Below are positions 33,935 through 42,891 of a stretch of DNA of 57,756 nt, one piece after another. Source of the DNA: Lentisphaerota bacterium (GTDB lineage Bacteria > Verrucomicrobiota > Kiritimatiellia > UBA8416 > JABMPJ01); the NCBI GenBank assembly GCA_013203785.1, contig JABMPJ010000196.1:1-57756 (forward strand), in the 5' to 3' direction. Made by a program: the position numbers and the translations under genes. The notes below the pieces were generated by a model that did not search any database, had not been told where the DNA came from, and saw nothing but the letters and a program-made list of their open reading frames with translations. Each line of letters begins with the position of its first letter. Position 1 is the stretch's first letter.

Positions 33935-34765
33935 TCAGGAGTTGAATAGCTTCCCGCTGCGGTAGCCCCCCACGACACGTAGCTTGGAGGAGGCCTTGCG
34001 GGCCGTACGCAGCGCCCGTTTGACATTGGCCGCCTCGGGGCTCCCTTGGATATCGACGAGGAAGACATACTGTTGGGGACATCCGCGCATGGGTCGTGAC
34101 AGGAGCCGTGACAGGTTGACGTTTTCATTACGGAAGCACTCGAGAAAGGTGCAAAGGCTCCCGGGCTCATTCAGCAGCTGCACGGCAAAGGTCATCTTGG
34201 TGGCAGTGGGCTGTAGTCGTGTACGACCGCCAATCGCCAGAAAAACCGTGATGTTGGGCTGATCGGTCGCGATGGGATAGGCTAGCACGTCGAGGTTCCA
34301 CACCTTGGCCAATTCGCGATTGCCGAGGGCGGCGGCATGGGGCTGTTGCCACGCACGCTGGGCGGCCATGGCCGTGCTGGGCACCGACTCCTTGTCGGCG
34401 CGCGGCAGGTGCTTCTTCAGCCAACTGGCGCAATGATCGAGCGGTACGAAATGTGAGTAGAGCGTCTTGATCGGCTCATCCTTTCGCCCCAGCAGGGCCA
34501 GACGCACGTTCAGCGCAATCTCTTCCTGAATGCAGACACGCGGCCGGTTGGCCAGGAGGATGTCCACCATCTCGTAGATGGCACCGCCGGATGAGTTCTC
34601 TATGGGCACCACGCCGACCCGTTCCGGCTTCCGTGCCACGAAGGTGCACACGTCATGAATGGAGGGTAGGGGGACGAAGTTATTACGTGAGCCGAACTGT
34701 TTGCGCGCGACCAGTTCCGAGTAGGTGCCCGGGGGGCCGAGATAGGCGACGTCCTTGCGTGGCAT
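33935..34765 (-). CDS. pheA: Prephenate dehydratase with ACT domain
   Basis: A 276-residue protein of the monofunctional PheA form. It has Y-L-G-P-P-G-T-Y-S near the start, G-V-V-P-I-E-N-S-S-G-G and the T-x-x-F region, then an ACT domain (N-E-P-G-S-L, L-L-S-R-P-M-R-G) that would sense phenylalanine. It makes phenylpyruvate from prephenate. The usual T-R-F active-site motif reads T-V-F here (P-N-I-T-V-F-L-A-I), keeping the essential Thr but losing the Arg; activity is therefore likely but not certain. GGAGA lies before the ATG. It converges on gspC with a 24-base gap. Confidence 0.85.
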   Translation of the reverse strand: MPRKDVAYLGPPGTYSELVARKQFGSRNNFVPLPSIHDVCTFVARKPERVGVVPIENSSGGAIYEMVDILLANRPRVCIQEEIALNVRLALLGRKDEPIKTLYSHFVPLDHCASWLKKHLPRADKESVPSTAMAAQRAWQQPHAAALGNRELAKVWNLDVLAYPIATDQPNITVFLAIGGRTRLQPTATKMTFAVQLLNEPGSLCTFLECFRNENVNLSRLLSRPMRGCPQQYVFLVDIQGSPEAANVKRALRTARKASSKLRVVGGYRSGKLFNS

Positions 34766-34855
34766 GATTTGTCTCCGATTCCTGATCACATTCTGCTATA
34801 CAACTCGAACCGTATCCAAACGAGATCGGCAGGAAAAGGAAGAAAGGTGTGACCC

Positions 34856-35275
34856 ATGGGCGATGTGTTTGTCAGTACAAGCAAGCAGCGCCTGCTGGTG
34901 GCACAGATGAAACGGCTGGGTGTCGAGCCCGCTGACCTGATCGAGAAGTTCATTCTAGGCAGCGGCAGCGGGGGCCAGAAGGTAAACAAGACGGCTTCGT
35001 GTGTCTATCTGAAGCACGTGCCTTCCGGGATTGAGGTGAAGTGTCAGCGCTCGCGCTCCCGTGAGATGAATCGGTTTATTGCGCGGCGTGAGATATGTGA
35101 TCGGTTGGATGACCAACTCCTGGGCGAGCAGAGCCGCCGTCGCCAGGCCATGGAGAAAATCCGTCGGCAGAAGCGGCGCCGCCGCAGCCGCCAGAAGGCC
35201 AAGATTGTAGAAGAGAAGCGTATGCACGGACAGCAGAAGCGCCTGCGTGATCGGGTGAATAGTCATGGCGAGTAA
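34856..35275 (+). CDS. GGQ release-factor-like ribosome rescue protein
   Basis: A 139-residue protein with an RF-1 domain: G39-G40-Q41 (S-G-S-G-G-Q-K-V-N-K-T-A-S) within the peptidyl-tRNA hydrolysis loop, then V-K-C-Q-x-S-R-S-R-x-x-N. The last 45 residues are a Lys/Arg/Gln-rich helix that could enter the ribosome tunnel or bind rRNA. There are no codon-recognition domains, so it resembles ArfB-, RF-H- or mtRF-R-type rescue factors that free stalled ribosomes. It starts with ATG and overlaps the start of the next gene by 11 bases. Confidence 0.85.
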   Translation: MGDVFVSTSKQRLLVAQMKRLGVEPADLIEKFILGSGSGGQKVNKTASCVYLKHVPSGIEVKCQRSRSREMNRFIARREICDRLDDQLLGEQSRRRQAMEKIRRQKRRRRSRQKAKIVEEKRMHGQQKRLRDRVNSHGE

Positions 35276-37526
35276 GACCTACGATGTGGCGCTGTGTCGG
35301 CAGCTCATGGCTGAGATCAGTGCGGCGGGCCGTGAAGTTCCTTTGCGTCCGACTCGCTATGAGAACGGTGATCGCCTTGAGTTGCCCCTGCGTGGCCTCT
35401 GGCCCGACCGGTCGGCCATGGCGACCTTCCGCATTGAGAAGTTCATCGGGGGTGGTTTTGCGGGGCAGGTGTACCGTTGCGTACTGGAAGCACTCGAGAG
35501 TTCCGCTGAGGGGCCGATCGAGGGGCTCGAGGTAGGCGCGATTTATGGTGTAAAGATTCTTATTCCGCCAGTGCCTTTTGCAAAACGTTTTCGGGATCGA
35601 GTCTACGCGTTGGCATTTCAGGTGCCCTTCAGTGCGCAGGTCATCGAGTCCGCCTGCCGGGCGGGCGTGCTCTGGCAGAAGGTCATACGCCGCGCGGCGG
35701 CCCTCGAGTTTGGGGATGAAGCGTGTGTGGCCGACGTATATGCCTGGTTCTTCGATGAGGGACAGCAGGCCTTCGGTGAGGTACGCGAATGGGTCGAGGG
35801 CCGTATGTGGCGCCTCGAAGCGGATACGCAACTAGGCAAGCGGCGCTCATGGAAGACAGCAGATCCCGCTTCGTGTGGCAGTCCTGAATTCATCGCGAAG
35901 CGGCAGTTTATGTGGCGCTTTGTCCGTCTCCTGCACCGCATGGGTGCTGGCGAGCTAGCGCGGCAGTATGAGTGGGGGACGCTCAAGAGTCAGCCCAATC
36001 TCCTCAAACGTTCCGGGCACGACGACGATCCGGCGGCCGGACTCTGTGCATTCGACTTTCGGGCCGGGCTCGCACTCCTGCCTTTTCTACCGATGAGTCC
36101 AGCCGATATAGGTCTCATTCTGCGTGGGCTGTCGCGAGGGGTTCTGGTTCAGTTCGACCGAGGCGACATGGAGTGTTTCCGCTCGTTCATAGCGGGGCAT
36201 CGTGAACATTTTGCAGGGATGGAGGGGATGCTCGAGGCGCTGGAGTCGAGTGAGCGGGACTATCGACGTTCGATGCCCGATATCAGCCGCCAGGGGCTGA
36301 CACTGCTGACGGACGGGGCGCTAAGGGCGGATGTTCGCGCGGGATTAGTCACAGGCTACCTCCGGGCTGATCTGGTGGACGAGACCTATGCGTCACGACT
36401 CTCCCAGGGCGGGAGCCGCTTCATAGGGTTCTACCTCCTGGGCGCGATTCCTGTAGTGGGGCGCTTCCTGCGATGCTGCATCGGCAACAGTGACTATCGA
36501 TGCCATCTGAAGAGGTTCTGGAGTGAGCCTGATTACCGTCGCGCCAGTTGGGCGGCGGGGCTGCGTTACCGTCTGATTGGCTGGCTGCGTTGCGGTCGGG
36601 CAAGCAGCACGCGGGTGCGTACGTTGCTGATACATCCCTGGCTGTTCTGGCTGCAGGCCTTCACGCTGCGTCTGCTGCCTGCCGGATTGCACCGGATCAT
36701 TGCGGAGCCGCGCACGCTCTGGGAAAGCCTCTCTGCCAGCTGGGGCTTCATGAGATCATTCTTCCGCGATGCCGCTTTCCGCGAGACGTGGCTGGGCGAG
36801 CAGGTCGCGGCGGGCTATAAGGACGGCATGCTGAGTGAGGTCGAGCGCGACCGGATCATGCAGCACGTCAAGGACCCCTTCATCGTGAAATACCTGCGTT
36901 CACTGGGCGTTCATTTTGCGACGTTGCCGGTGACGCAGGTTGTGTCCGTGATTGTGGCCACTGTGGTGTTGGTGTGGCGTTTCCGGCAAGGCGATACGGC
37001 GGGTGCGGCGTGGCTCTGTTTTCTTGGCGTTCTCGGTTTCTTCCAGATCACACCCATTTCACCGGGCTCGATCTGCCGCGGAGTCTATGTGGTTGCGCTG
37101 ATGATCCGGGAGCGCAACTATCGTGACTACCTTGTTGCGGCACCACTCTCATTTGTGAAATACCTCGGATATCTGGCGTTTCCTTTTCAAATGATCACAA
37201 CCTACCCTGAGCTGGCGCGTTTCATGGGCAGTCGCTGGGCCATGGATGCGGTGCGCATTGTGCCGGTATTCGGGGAGCATGGCGCCCTGCTGGAGCACGC
37301 CGTGTTCGACCTCTTCTTCAACGTTCCGCGTGTCATAGGCGGCTGGTTTGGACGGCACGCACGCCTGGCACTCAACCTGTGGATGCTCGCGGGCGTGGCG
37401 ATCTACGATGCACTGACACGCCACTGCAACCTGGACATCAAGAGCACGACCAATCTTCTCATTGCCGTTGTCGTGCTTTGCATCCTCCCTCGTGTGCTCT
37501 TCTATCCCGTCCTGAAGCGGCGGTAG
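35265..37526 (+). CDS. Large membrane protein with kinase-like N-terminal domain, function unknown
   Basis: A 753-residue protein. Residues about 55-300 look like a protein-kinase fold: a glycine loop I61-G-G-G-F-A-G67-Q-V-Y, an invariant-lysine candidate V96-K97 (G-V-K-I-L), and in the right place P-N-L-L-K-R followed by C-A-F-D-F-R-A-G, like the N and DF(G) of the catalytic and magnesium sites. The catalytic-loop Asp before P-N is not evident and DFG is DFR, so it may be an atypical kinase or pseudokinase. From about 380 to the end there are six or seven hydrophobic segments, the last ending L-F-Y-P-V-L-K-R-R. It overlaps the release-factor-like gene by 11 bases, which implies coupled translation. 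I do not recognise a named family. Confidence 0.7.
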   Translation: MASKTYDVALCRQLMAEISAAGREVPLRPTRYENGDRLELPLRGLWPDRSAMATFRIEKFIGGGFAGQVYRCVLEALESSAEGPIEGLEVGAIYGVKILIPPVPFAKRFRDRVYALAFQVPFSAQVIESACRAGVLWQKVIRRAAALEFGDEACVADVYAWFFDEGQQAFGEVREWVEGRMWRLEADTQLGKRRSWKTADPASCGSPEFIAKRQFMWRFVRLLHRMGAGELARQYEWGTLKSQPNLLKRSGHDDDPAAGLCAFDFRAGLALLPFLPMSPADIGLILRGLSRGVLVQFDRGDMECFRSFIAGHREHFAGMEGMLEALESSERDYRRSMPDISRQGLTLLTDGALRADVRAGLVTGYLRADLVDETYASRLSQGGSRFIGFYLLGAIPVVGRFLRCCIGNSDYRCHLKRFWSEPDYRRASWAAGLRYRLIGWLRCGRASSTRVRTLLIHPWLFWLQAFTLRLLPAGLHRIIAEPRTLWESLSASWGFMRSFFRDAAFRETWLGEQVAAGYKDGMLSEVERDRIMQHVKDPFIVKYLRSLGVHFATLPVTQVVSVIVATVVLVWRFRQGDTAGAAWLCFLGVLGFFQITPISPGSICRGVYVVALMIRERNYRDYLVAAPLSFVKYLGYLAFPFQMITTYPELARFMGSRWAMDAVRIVPVFGEHGALLEHAVFDLFFNVPRVIGGWFGRHARLALNLWMLAGVAIYDALTRHCNLDIKSTTNLLIAVVVLCILPRVLFYPVLKRR

Positions 37527-37563
37527 GGAGGCGTGGGCGAGGCGGGACCACGCGAGAGCAGAA

Positions 37564-37645
37564 TGGGCGGAGCGGGACTCGAACCCGCAAGCCGTGAGGC
37601 ACAAGATCCTAAATCTTGCGTGTCTGCCAATTTCACCATCCGCCC
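37564..37645 (-). tRNA. tRNA-Leu (anticodon UAG)
   Basis: A class II tRNA on the minus strand: acceptor GGGCGGA/TCCGCCC, A discriminator, anticodon stem CAAGA/TCTTG with loop TTTAGGA (anticodon TAG), a long variable arm (TGCCTCACGGCT) and a T arm GCGGG-TTCGAGT-CCCGC. No 3' CCA is encoded. It reads CUA and, through wobble, other CUN codons. An AGCAC-A-GTGCT inverted repeat lies just upstream of its 5' end. Confidence 0.93.
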
Positions 37646-37947
37646 AATTGATTACGCCAGAATACTAGCACAGTGCTGAAGAGAATTTCACCACAAAGAA
37701 GGCCTGTACAGAAAAGAATGCTGAGCGGGGCCGCGCGGGCATGGGTGTGCGTCGTTCGTAGCGGTCGCAGGCATAGGCGATTATGGGTCTCCCAAGTCTG
37801 AAACACCTATCAAATGTCGTGTAGCGTTGGCCGTCCTCGGCCAATGGTTGGCCGGAGACGGCCAACGCTACAGGGGGGAACAGGATACGCTTTGAGCGCG
37901 TTCAGGGGGGGCGGTGCAGCAACGCATGCCCGTGGCAGCGCGGGCGG
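37646..37947. other. Intergenic stretch with palindrome copy 2
   Basis: About 300 bases between the tRNA-Leu 5' end and the lipoprotein gene stop. Apart from the 51-bp palindrome at 37821-37871, no coding or RNA feature is seen. Short open frames here lack ribosome sites and family signals. Confidence 0.5.
37821..37871. repeat. 51-bp palindromic repeat, copy 2
   Basis: GTAGCGTTGGCCGTCC then TCGGCCAAT, one central base, and the complementary arm ending CCAACGCTAC. It matches copy 1 at 20186-20236 at nearly every base, including the flanking ACAGG. It lies downstream of a minus-strand gene, again in a 3' region. Confidence 0.85.
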
Positions 37948-38595
37948 CTACTGCTGGAGGATGGTGGCGTCCACGCTCAGGCCCTGGCTATCGGACACAC
38001 GGATCACGTTGAGCCCCGTCGCAGCCCCCGCGCGTGTGTAGAGTGTGACGCGTGACTCGGTGCCGAGGATATTGCCGAGTGCGAGATCGGTAACGGTCCA
38101 TTGCAAAGGGAGCACGCCGCCGCCGACCGTAACCTGAATCTGTTCGTTGGTGCCGGTCAGAGTGGCGACATTGGGTGCTGTGCTCGAGGATCCGGCCAGC
38201 GTGATCGAGAAGGTCTCCTGCAAAATACGGGCGTGAGCCTGCCATCCATTGCTGTCGCTGACCTGTATGACATTTAAGCCCTCTTTGCCCACGGCGGCGG
38301 TGTAGACGGCAAAGCGGGCATAGGGATCGTCGCCGTGGTTGAGCGTGCCGAGCGTGCCGTCAGAGAGGCTCCACGCAAAGGGCGGAGCGCCGCCCTGCAC
38401 ATCCAGCGTGAGGGGCTGTTGCTCGGCATGGGTCCACTGGTTGACGGCCGCTTCAGAGGGGCTCAGCAGGAGCGTTGCGATGGTGCCGTTTATGGCATCC
38501 TCATTCTCGTCACAGCCGATCACCGTGGTCAAAAAGAGCGCAGCCATGAGAACCATCGGAAGCGAGACGAGGCTGAGGCGTAGACGTGTATTCAT
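37948..38595 (-). CDS. Lipoprotein with two beta-sandwich-like repeats
   Basis: A 215-residue lipoprotein. The signal ends L-T-T-V-I-G-C, a lipobox, followed by D-E-N-E-D. Two similar halves follow, each with a variable-plug-like pattern: A-P-P-F-A-W-S-L-S-D-G-T-L-G, then G-L-N-V-I-Q-V-S-D-S-N-G, and V-L-P-L-Q-W-T-V-T-D, then G-L-N-V-I-R-V-S-D-S-Q-G. These look like immunoglobulin-type modules. It is anchored to the outer membrane and its function is unknown. I start at M-N-T-R, whose ATG overlaps the stop of the beta-barrel gene (ATGA), so the two genes form one operon. Confidence 0.75.
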   Translation of the reverse strand: MNTRLRLSLVSLPMVLMAALFLTTVIGCDENEDAINGTIATLLLSPSEAAVNQWTHAEQQPLTLDVQGGAPPFAWSLSDGTLGTLNHGDDPYARFAVYTAAVGKEGLNVIQVSDSNGWQAHARILQETFSITLAGSSSTAPNVATLTGTNEQIQVTVGGGVLPLQWTVTDLALGNILGTESRVTLYTRAGAATGLNVIRVSDSQGLSVDATILQQ

Positions 38596-39341
38596 CAGAA
38601 GTGGTACCCCATGCCCACCGTATAGCGGCGGTCTGACCCATTGTAGAGTGTGGCGTCGAGTTGGGCCAGCCATCCGCTGCCCATGCGTAGATCGCTGCCG
38701 AGGCGTAAAGCAAAATCACGGTTGCCTTCGCCGCTGAGTGCGCCGAGGTCAAGCGACCAGTCGCTATACTGGACACCGCCGTAGACGGATATCCCGGTGG
38801 GCTGGCGGTGATTCCAGACCGCCTCGGTGCTGCGATCGTGTGTATAACGGAGCAGCGGGGCGACGGTCAGTTCGGTCCACTCGAAGGTGTCCTCAAAGTT
38901 GGAGGTCCCGACGTGGTAGGCGACGTCGGTCTCCAGCCGTACGGCATGCCGCCGTGGCAGGGCGGGGGATCCTGCGATGATGTATTCCCACAGGGCCGCT
39001 CGCGCGCCGATGCCCCATTCAAGTCCGCCGTTGCCCGAGGTTGGGCCGCTCTCCGCCGAGACCCAGCCCGCCTCAGCCCGTACCGTTAGGAAGGGCAGCA
39101 GGTCGGCCCCGGTGGAGGCGGTGACGCGACGGAAATCAATTGGCACAAGGGTCTCGCCGAAGCGTACTTCACGGTCAGACTGCGCATAGGCCACTGAAAT
39201 AAACCAGCCCGTGGGCTGTTCAAGGCTCACCAGACTCTCTGCGGGCGAAGCCATCTGTCCTGCGATGGCGGTTGAGGCAAGTATCAATCCGCTCAGGAAG
39301 GGGAGCGCGTACATGGTATGGATCTGCCTGTGAAAGTTCAT
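38595..39341 (-). CDS. Outer-membrane beta-barrel-like protein
   Basis: A 248-residue protein with a signal peptide (hydrophobic core, cleavage near A-I-A-G). The mature part alternates polar and hydrophobic residues in repeated strands (G-W-F-I-S-V-A-Y-A, L-R-L-G-S-D-L-R-M, W-L-A-Q-L-D-A-T-L-Y) and ends Y-T-V-G-M-G-Y-H-F, the terminal Phe typical of barrels inserted by Bam. No family is recognised. It shares its 3' end with a lipoprotein gene by an ATGA overlap, so a barrel-lipoprotein complex is a plausible inference. Confidence 0.7.
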   Translation of the reverse strand: MNFHRQIHTMYALPFLSGLILASTAIAGQMASPAESLVSLEQPTGWFISVAYAQSDREVRFGETLVPIDFRRVTASTGADLLPFLTVRAEAGWVSAESGPTSGNGGLEWGIGARAALWEYIIAGSPALPRRHAVRLETDVAYHVGTSNFEDTFEWTELTVAPLLRYTHDRSTEAVWNHRQPTGISVYGGVQYSDWSLDLGALSGEGNRDFALRLGSDLRMGSGWLAQLDATLYNGSDRRYTVGMGYHF

Positions 39342-39454
39342 GGGTGCGATGGTAGGCAGGGCACTTGGACGTTGTCAAGGTGGCAGGGAAACCTTATCTT
39401 GGGCGCTCAGTTCGTTCCAATAATCCGAACGTAAATATCCAGAGCAGGTGAAGC

Positions 39455-41359
39455 ATGAGAAGCCGAATTGTGGGCACGTTGTTGAGTGTGGCCGTTGTCG
39501 GGCAGTTCCTCGCGGTTGGCTGCCGCTCCGTGGCACCGGTGGGGAAGGAGACCGTGGTGGTGGAGGCGGATCGCTCCCGAGGTATGGCCACGGCCGAAGC
39601 GCTCTACGATGCCGACCTGTTTAATCAAGCCTTGGTGGCTTGGATCGACGCCAGCCAAGGCCGTCCTTCCACGCCGGAGTCGCTCGAACTGCGCGCGCGT
39701 ATCCTCATGGCGCTGCGCGACGAGCAGGCGCGTGAGGCCGCCCAGGGACGGCGAGCGGCGGAGGAGGCCATGGGCGTCGAGGCGGCCCTGAAGGAGTCGC
39801 TCCCCACGACGTACCGGGCGCTGCGCTACGAACGCCGTAGGCTCGATAGTCACGTCACGCCTATGGGGCCAATGCGCGATGTCCTGGAACAGAAGGTCTC
39901 CATTCACCTGACCGATGCCGATCTGGCTGCCGTCATCGGGGTACTTGGTGCGGATGACAACATCAATATTGTAGCCGATAGGGGCCTGGGTGCAGGCAAG
40001 AAGCTGGACATGCAGCTCGACGACGTCCCGCTGCGTGAGTTGTTGGATTACGTGGCGCGCAACTATGCTATCCAGTTCTATATCGGCGAAAGCCTGATCT
40101 GGGCCACACCGGCGGCAGATAAGCAGGCGGGGCCCTTGGAGACGCGCCTCTATCGCCTGCATAAGGGGATCCAGTTCCATACAACCGACTGGCGGCAGGT
40201 TGCGGCTGGTGCCGCCCAGCAGAATGCCAATCCCATCAACCGAAATGACCTCTCCTTCATGGCCACGGAGCTTCCGGCTGAGCAGACCTATATCGAGTCG
40301 CTCATCAAGCAGTTCATTCCCATGGCCGATGGTGCCGAGATCCATTTTGACAAGAACACGCACACACTCTTCGCGCGCAACACTCTGGATAACCTTGCCC
40401 TGATTGAGACGATCATCGAGGCGGTAGATGTCAGCCCACCCCAGGTGCTGATCGAGGCGCGCTTTATCGAGGCCTCGGTGGATGATCTTAAAGAGATCGG
40501 GATCGATTGGGTCCTGGATTCGCCGTGGGTGACCTCCCGCAAGTCGGTCATGGTGGACGGCGCGGCAGAGAAACGGCCCGCGGCCCAGATCGCGGGGGGC
40601 GGGGTGGCCGGTGCGATTGTCTCAAGTCCCGACCGACTGCTCAACGCGGTCGAGAAGGAGCGTTCCCTGGAGTCACACGGCCTCAACCTGACTTATCAGG
40701 GCATCCTGACTGAGCCGATGTTCACCGCGGTGTTGCATGCGCTTGAAGTGTCGGGTAAGGGCCGCACCCTCTCTGTGCCACGTGTCACCACCGTGAACAA
40801 CAATCCTGCCAAGCTGCGGCATGGGCAGGATCTGCTCTATTACGAGGAGTTCCAAGCCCAGGCGTTCACGCTTCTCGACAACCTTGGTCAGAAATACAGC
40901 ACCACAGCACTGATGCCCAAAGGAGCCCCTGTACTGGCAGAACTTGGAATTACGCTGGTCGCGGTACCCAGTGTGGGGGAAGACGGATCGAGTGTCAGCC
41001 TGCTCCTGACGCCGACGATCAGCAAGCTGGATGAGTTCAATTTTTATACGGATGCCAATGCCTCCTCGAATGGCTTGCAGCAGGTGGCGGTTAAACTGCC
41101 GACCATTTCGCGGCGCGAAGTGCAGACCAAGGTGGTGGTGCAGAGCGGCGAAACGGTGGCGATGGGCGGCCTGATCGAGGTGGTGTCTACCGATGTGGAG
41201 CATCGCGTGCCTGTGCTGGGGTCGCTCCCTTTGATTGGCAAGCTCTTCCGGCGTATTGATGTGATTGAGCAGCGGCGCAACCTGATCATTTTTGTCACGG
41301 CCACGGTTATATCTGAGCGCGGCGAATCAGTGGTTGTGGGAGCGCCCTCAGAGGAATAG
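39455..41359 (+). CDS. Secretin (GspD/PilQ-type) lipoprotein
   Basis: A 634-residue secretin. The signal ends V-G-C (Cys 23, lipobox). Residues 45-130 are a helical, TPR-like region; about 145-225 an N0/STN domain (L-D-D-V-P-L-R-E-L-L-D-Y-V); about 230-330 an N1 domain ending in V-D-V-S-P-P-Q-V-L-I-E-A-R-F-I-E. The pore domain follows with V-P-R-V-T-T, V-A-M-G-G-L-I-E, and V-P-V-L-G-S-L-P-L-I-G-K-L-F, ending N-L-I-I-F-V-T-A. It forms the outer-membrane gate of a type II secretion or type IV pilus machine. First gene of a tightly packed operon; its C-terminus is 5 bases from the next start. Confidence 0.93.
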   Translation: MRSRIVGTLLSVAVVGQFLAVGCRSVAPVGKETVVVEADRSRGMATAEALYDADLFNQALVAWIDASQGRPSTPESLELRARILMALRDEQAREAAQGRRAAEEAMGVEAALKESLPTTYRALRYERRRLDSHVTPMGPMRDVLEQKVSIHLTDADLAAVIGVLGADDNINIVADRGLGAGKKLDMQLDDVPLRELLDYVARNYAIQFYIGESLIWATPAADKQAGPLETRLYRLHKGIQFHTTDWRQVAAGAAQQNANPINRNDLSFMATELPAEQTYIESLIKQFIPMADGAEIHFDKNTHTLFARNTLDNLALIETIIEAVDVSPPQVLIEARFIEASVDDLKEIGIDWVLDSPWVTSRKSVMVDGAAEKRPAAQIAGGGVAGAIVSSPDRLLNAVEKERSLESHGLNLTYQGILTEPMFTAVLHALEVSGKGRTLSVPRVTTVNNNPAKLRHGQDLLYYEEFQAQAFTLLDNLGQKYSTTALMPKGAPVLAELGITLVAVPSVGEDGSSVSLLLTPTISKLDEFNFYTDANASSNGLQQVAVKLPTISRREVQTKVVVQSGETVAMGGLIEVVSTDVEHRVPVLGSLPLIGKLFRRIDVIEQRRNLIIFVTATVISERGESVVVGAPSEE

Positions 41360-41364
41360 CGCCC

Positions 41365-42891
41365 ATGATTCACAGGGAAACGGTAGGTCTTGACGTTGGG
41401 TCGCATTCGGCCAAAGTGGTACGCGCCATGCGTATCGGTGGTCGGCTGATTGTGCGCGACGCTGCATGGGTCCATCTGCCGCCTGATCCCTCCGAGCGTA
41501 ATCGTATTCTGGCGGCTTTTCTCGCTGACAAGGGGTACAACGCCGTCCCCTCAGTACTGGGGTTGTCGGGCCGAGATTTGATGCTGAACGTGGTTGAGCT
41601 TCCTGTCGGAGATCCCCGGTCGGTAGCGGAGGTTGCGGCCCTCGAGCAGGAACGTGTCGAGGGACTGACGGAGCAGGAGACGGCCTCCGATCATGTCGCA
41701 TTTCGCAGCGCGGGACACCGGTACCTCTTGCTGGCTATGGCGCGGTCTGAGGCCGTGGGTCGCGGGGCGGCGATGCTTTCAGGCCTGGGTGCGGAGGTGG
41801 GGGATATCGTGCCAGGCTCAATGGCACTGTATCGTGCCGTGCACGAGCTGGGACGGCCGCACCTATCCGGGAGCACGATGTGCGTCGATATCGGGCACGC
41901 GGGTGCTGAAGTGGTGGTCGGACGAGGCAGCAAGGTGCTCTTCTCGCGCGGCTTGTCAGTCGGCGTGGGAGGGGCACTGACGAGCGGCCCCGTGTCCTCC
42001 ATGGCCGACGAGATCGCCGCCTGCCTGGAATCGTTCCATGCTTCCTTTCCTGGAGCAGCCTTTGTGGTGAAGCGCGTTGTGCTAAGTGGCGGGGGGGCAT
42101 TGGTGGATGGCGTGCCTGACGCGATTGGGGCTTCCACTGGGCTGGAAACCATAAGGCTGAGTAACTGGGTGCGCAAAGTGCCAGTGGAGGAGGTCGAGCG
42201 CTATGGGCGGGCGATCGGGCTGGCCGCATGTGGGGTTAGGCGGGGCGGGGCGGGGATCAGTCTGTTGCCTCGCGCGCTGCGCGAATCGCGCATCCTGCGA
42301 TGGCAGAAGCAGTACTGGATACTGAGCAGTGCGGCCCTCATTATCCTGATGCTGCTAATCGTGGCCGGGACGCTTGCTGAGCTACGCTGGGATAATGAGT
42401 CTCTGCGGCTGCGCCAGGTGGAGCTGGAGGGCTTGCGCGCGCTCGAGCGCAAATTGGCGGTCTACGACCGCCTCAATACCGGATTGGAGGCCCAGATTGC
42501 TCCCTTCAGGACCGCGATTAAGAATGCTGAGATACTGAAAGTAGCCTTGGGCGCGATTGCGGCTTCGAAGCATCCGGATGACTGGCTGAGTCTTTTGGCG
42601 GATGCCGACGCCTATTTCGACGGTGCCCGACCGGACGAGGAGAGGAGCAGTGACGTGAGCCCCCATCCCCTGGCCGTCGGATTCGCCCAGGTTATTTTAG
42701 AGGGGTATACACCGGTCGATGATTTCTCGACAGTTGGCACGATGATTGATGAACTTCGAAAGCTGGCGGGCATTGTGGACGCTGACCTCTTGGGCGACGA
42801 GCGGTTGCGTGACGATCCGGCGCGCGATGCACGCTGGGCGGATACAGGCTGTAGCCTGTTTGTGGTTGAAATGACCGTGCGGACACCATGA
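41365..42891 (+). CDS. PilM-PilN fusion (GspL-like platform protein)
   Basis: A 508-residue protein. Residues 1-295 are an actin-like PilM/GspL cytoplasmic domain (V-G-L-D-V-G-S-H-S-A-K-V-V; V-D-I-G-H-A-G-A-E-V-V; V-V-L-S-G-G-G-A-L-V-D-G). A single membrane helix at about 312-335 (S-S-A-A-L-I-I-L-M-L-L) leads to a coiled-coil and a ferredoxin-like PilN periplasmic domain. GspL has the same layout. It connects the ATPase to the periplasmic arms. It follows the secretin by 5 bases and overlaps the PilO-like gene by 4 (ATGA). Confidence 0.87.
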   Translation: MIHRETVGLDVGSHSAKVVRAMRIGGRLIVRDAAWVHLPPDPSERNRILAAFLADKGYNAVPSVLGLSGRDLMLNVVELPVGDPRSVAEVAALEQERVEGLTEQETASDHVAFRSAGHRYLLLAMARSEAVGRGAAMLSGLGAEVGDIVPGSMALYRAVHELGRPHLSGSTMCVDIGHAGAEVVVGRGSKVLFSRGLSVGVGGALTSGPVSSMADEIAACLESFHASFPGAAFVVKRVVLSGGGALVDGVPDAIGASTGLETIRLSNWVRKVPVEEVERYGRAIGLAACGVRRGGAGISLLPRALRESRILRWQKQYWILSSAALIILMLLIVAGTLAELRWDNESLRLRQVELEGLRALERKLAVYDRLNTGLEAQIAPFRTAIKNAEILKVALGAIAASKHPDDWLSLLADADAYFDGARPDEERSSDVSPHPLAVGFAQVILEGYTPVDDFSTVGTMIDELRKLAGIVDADLLGDERLRDDPARDARWADTGCSLFVVEMTVRTP

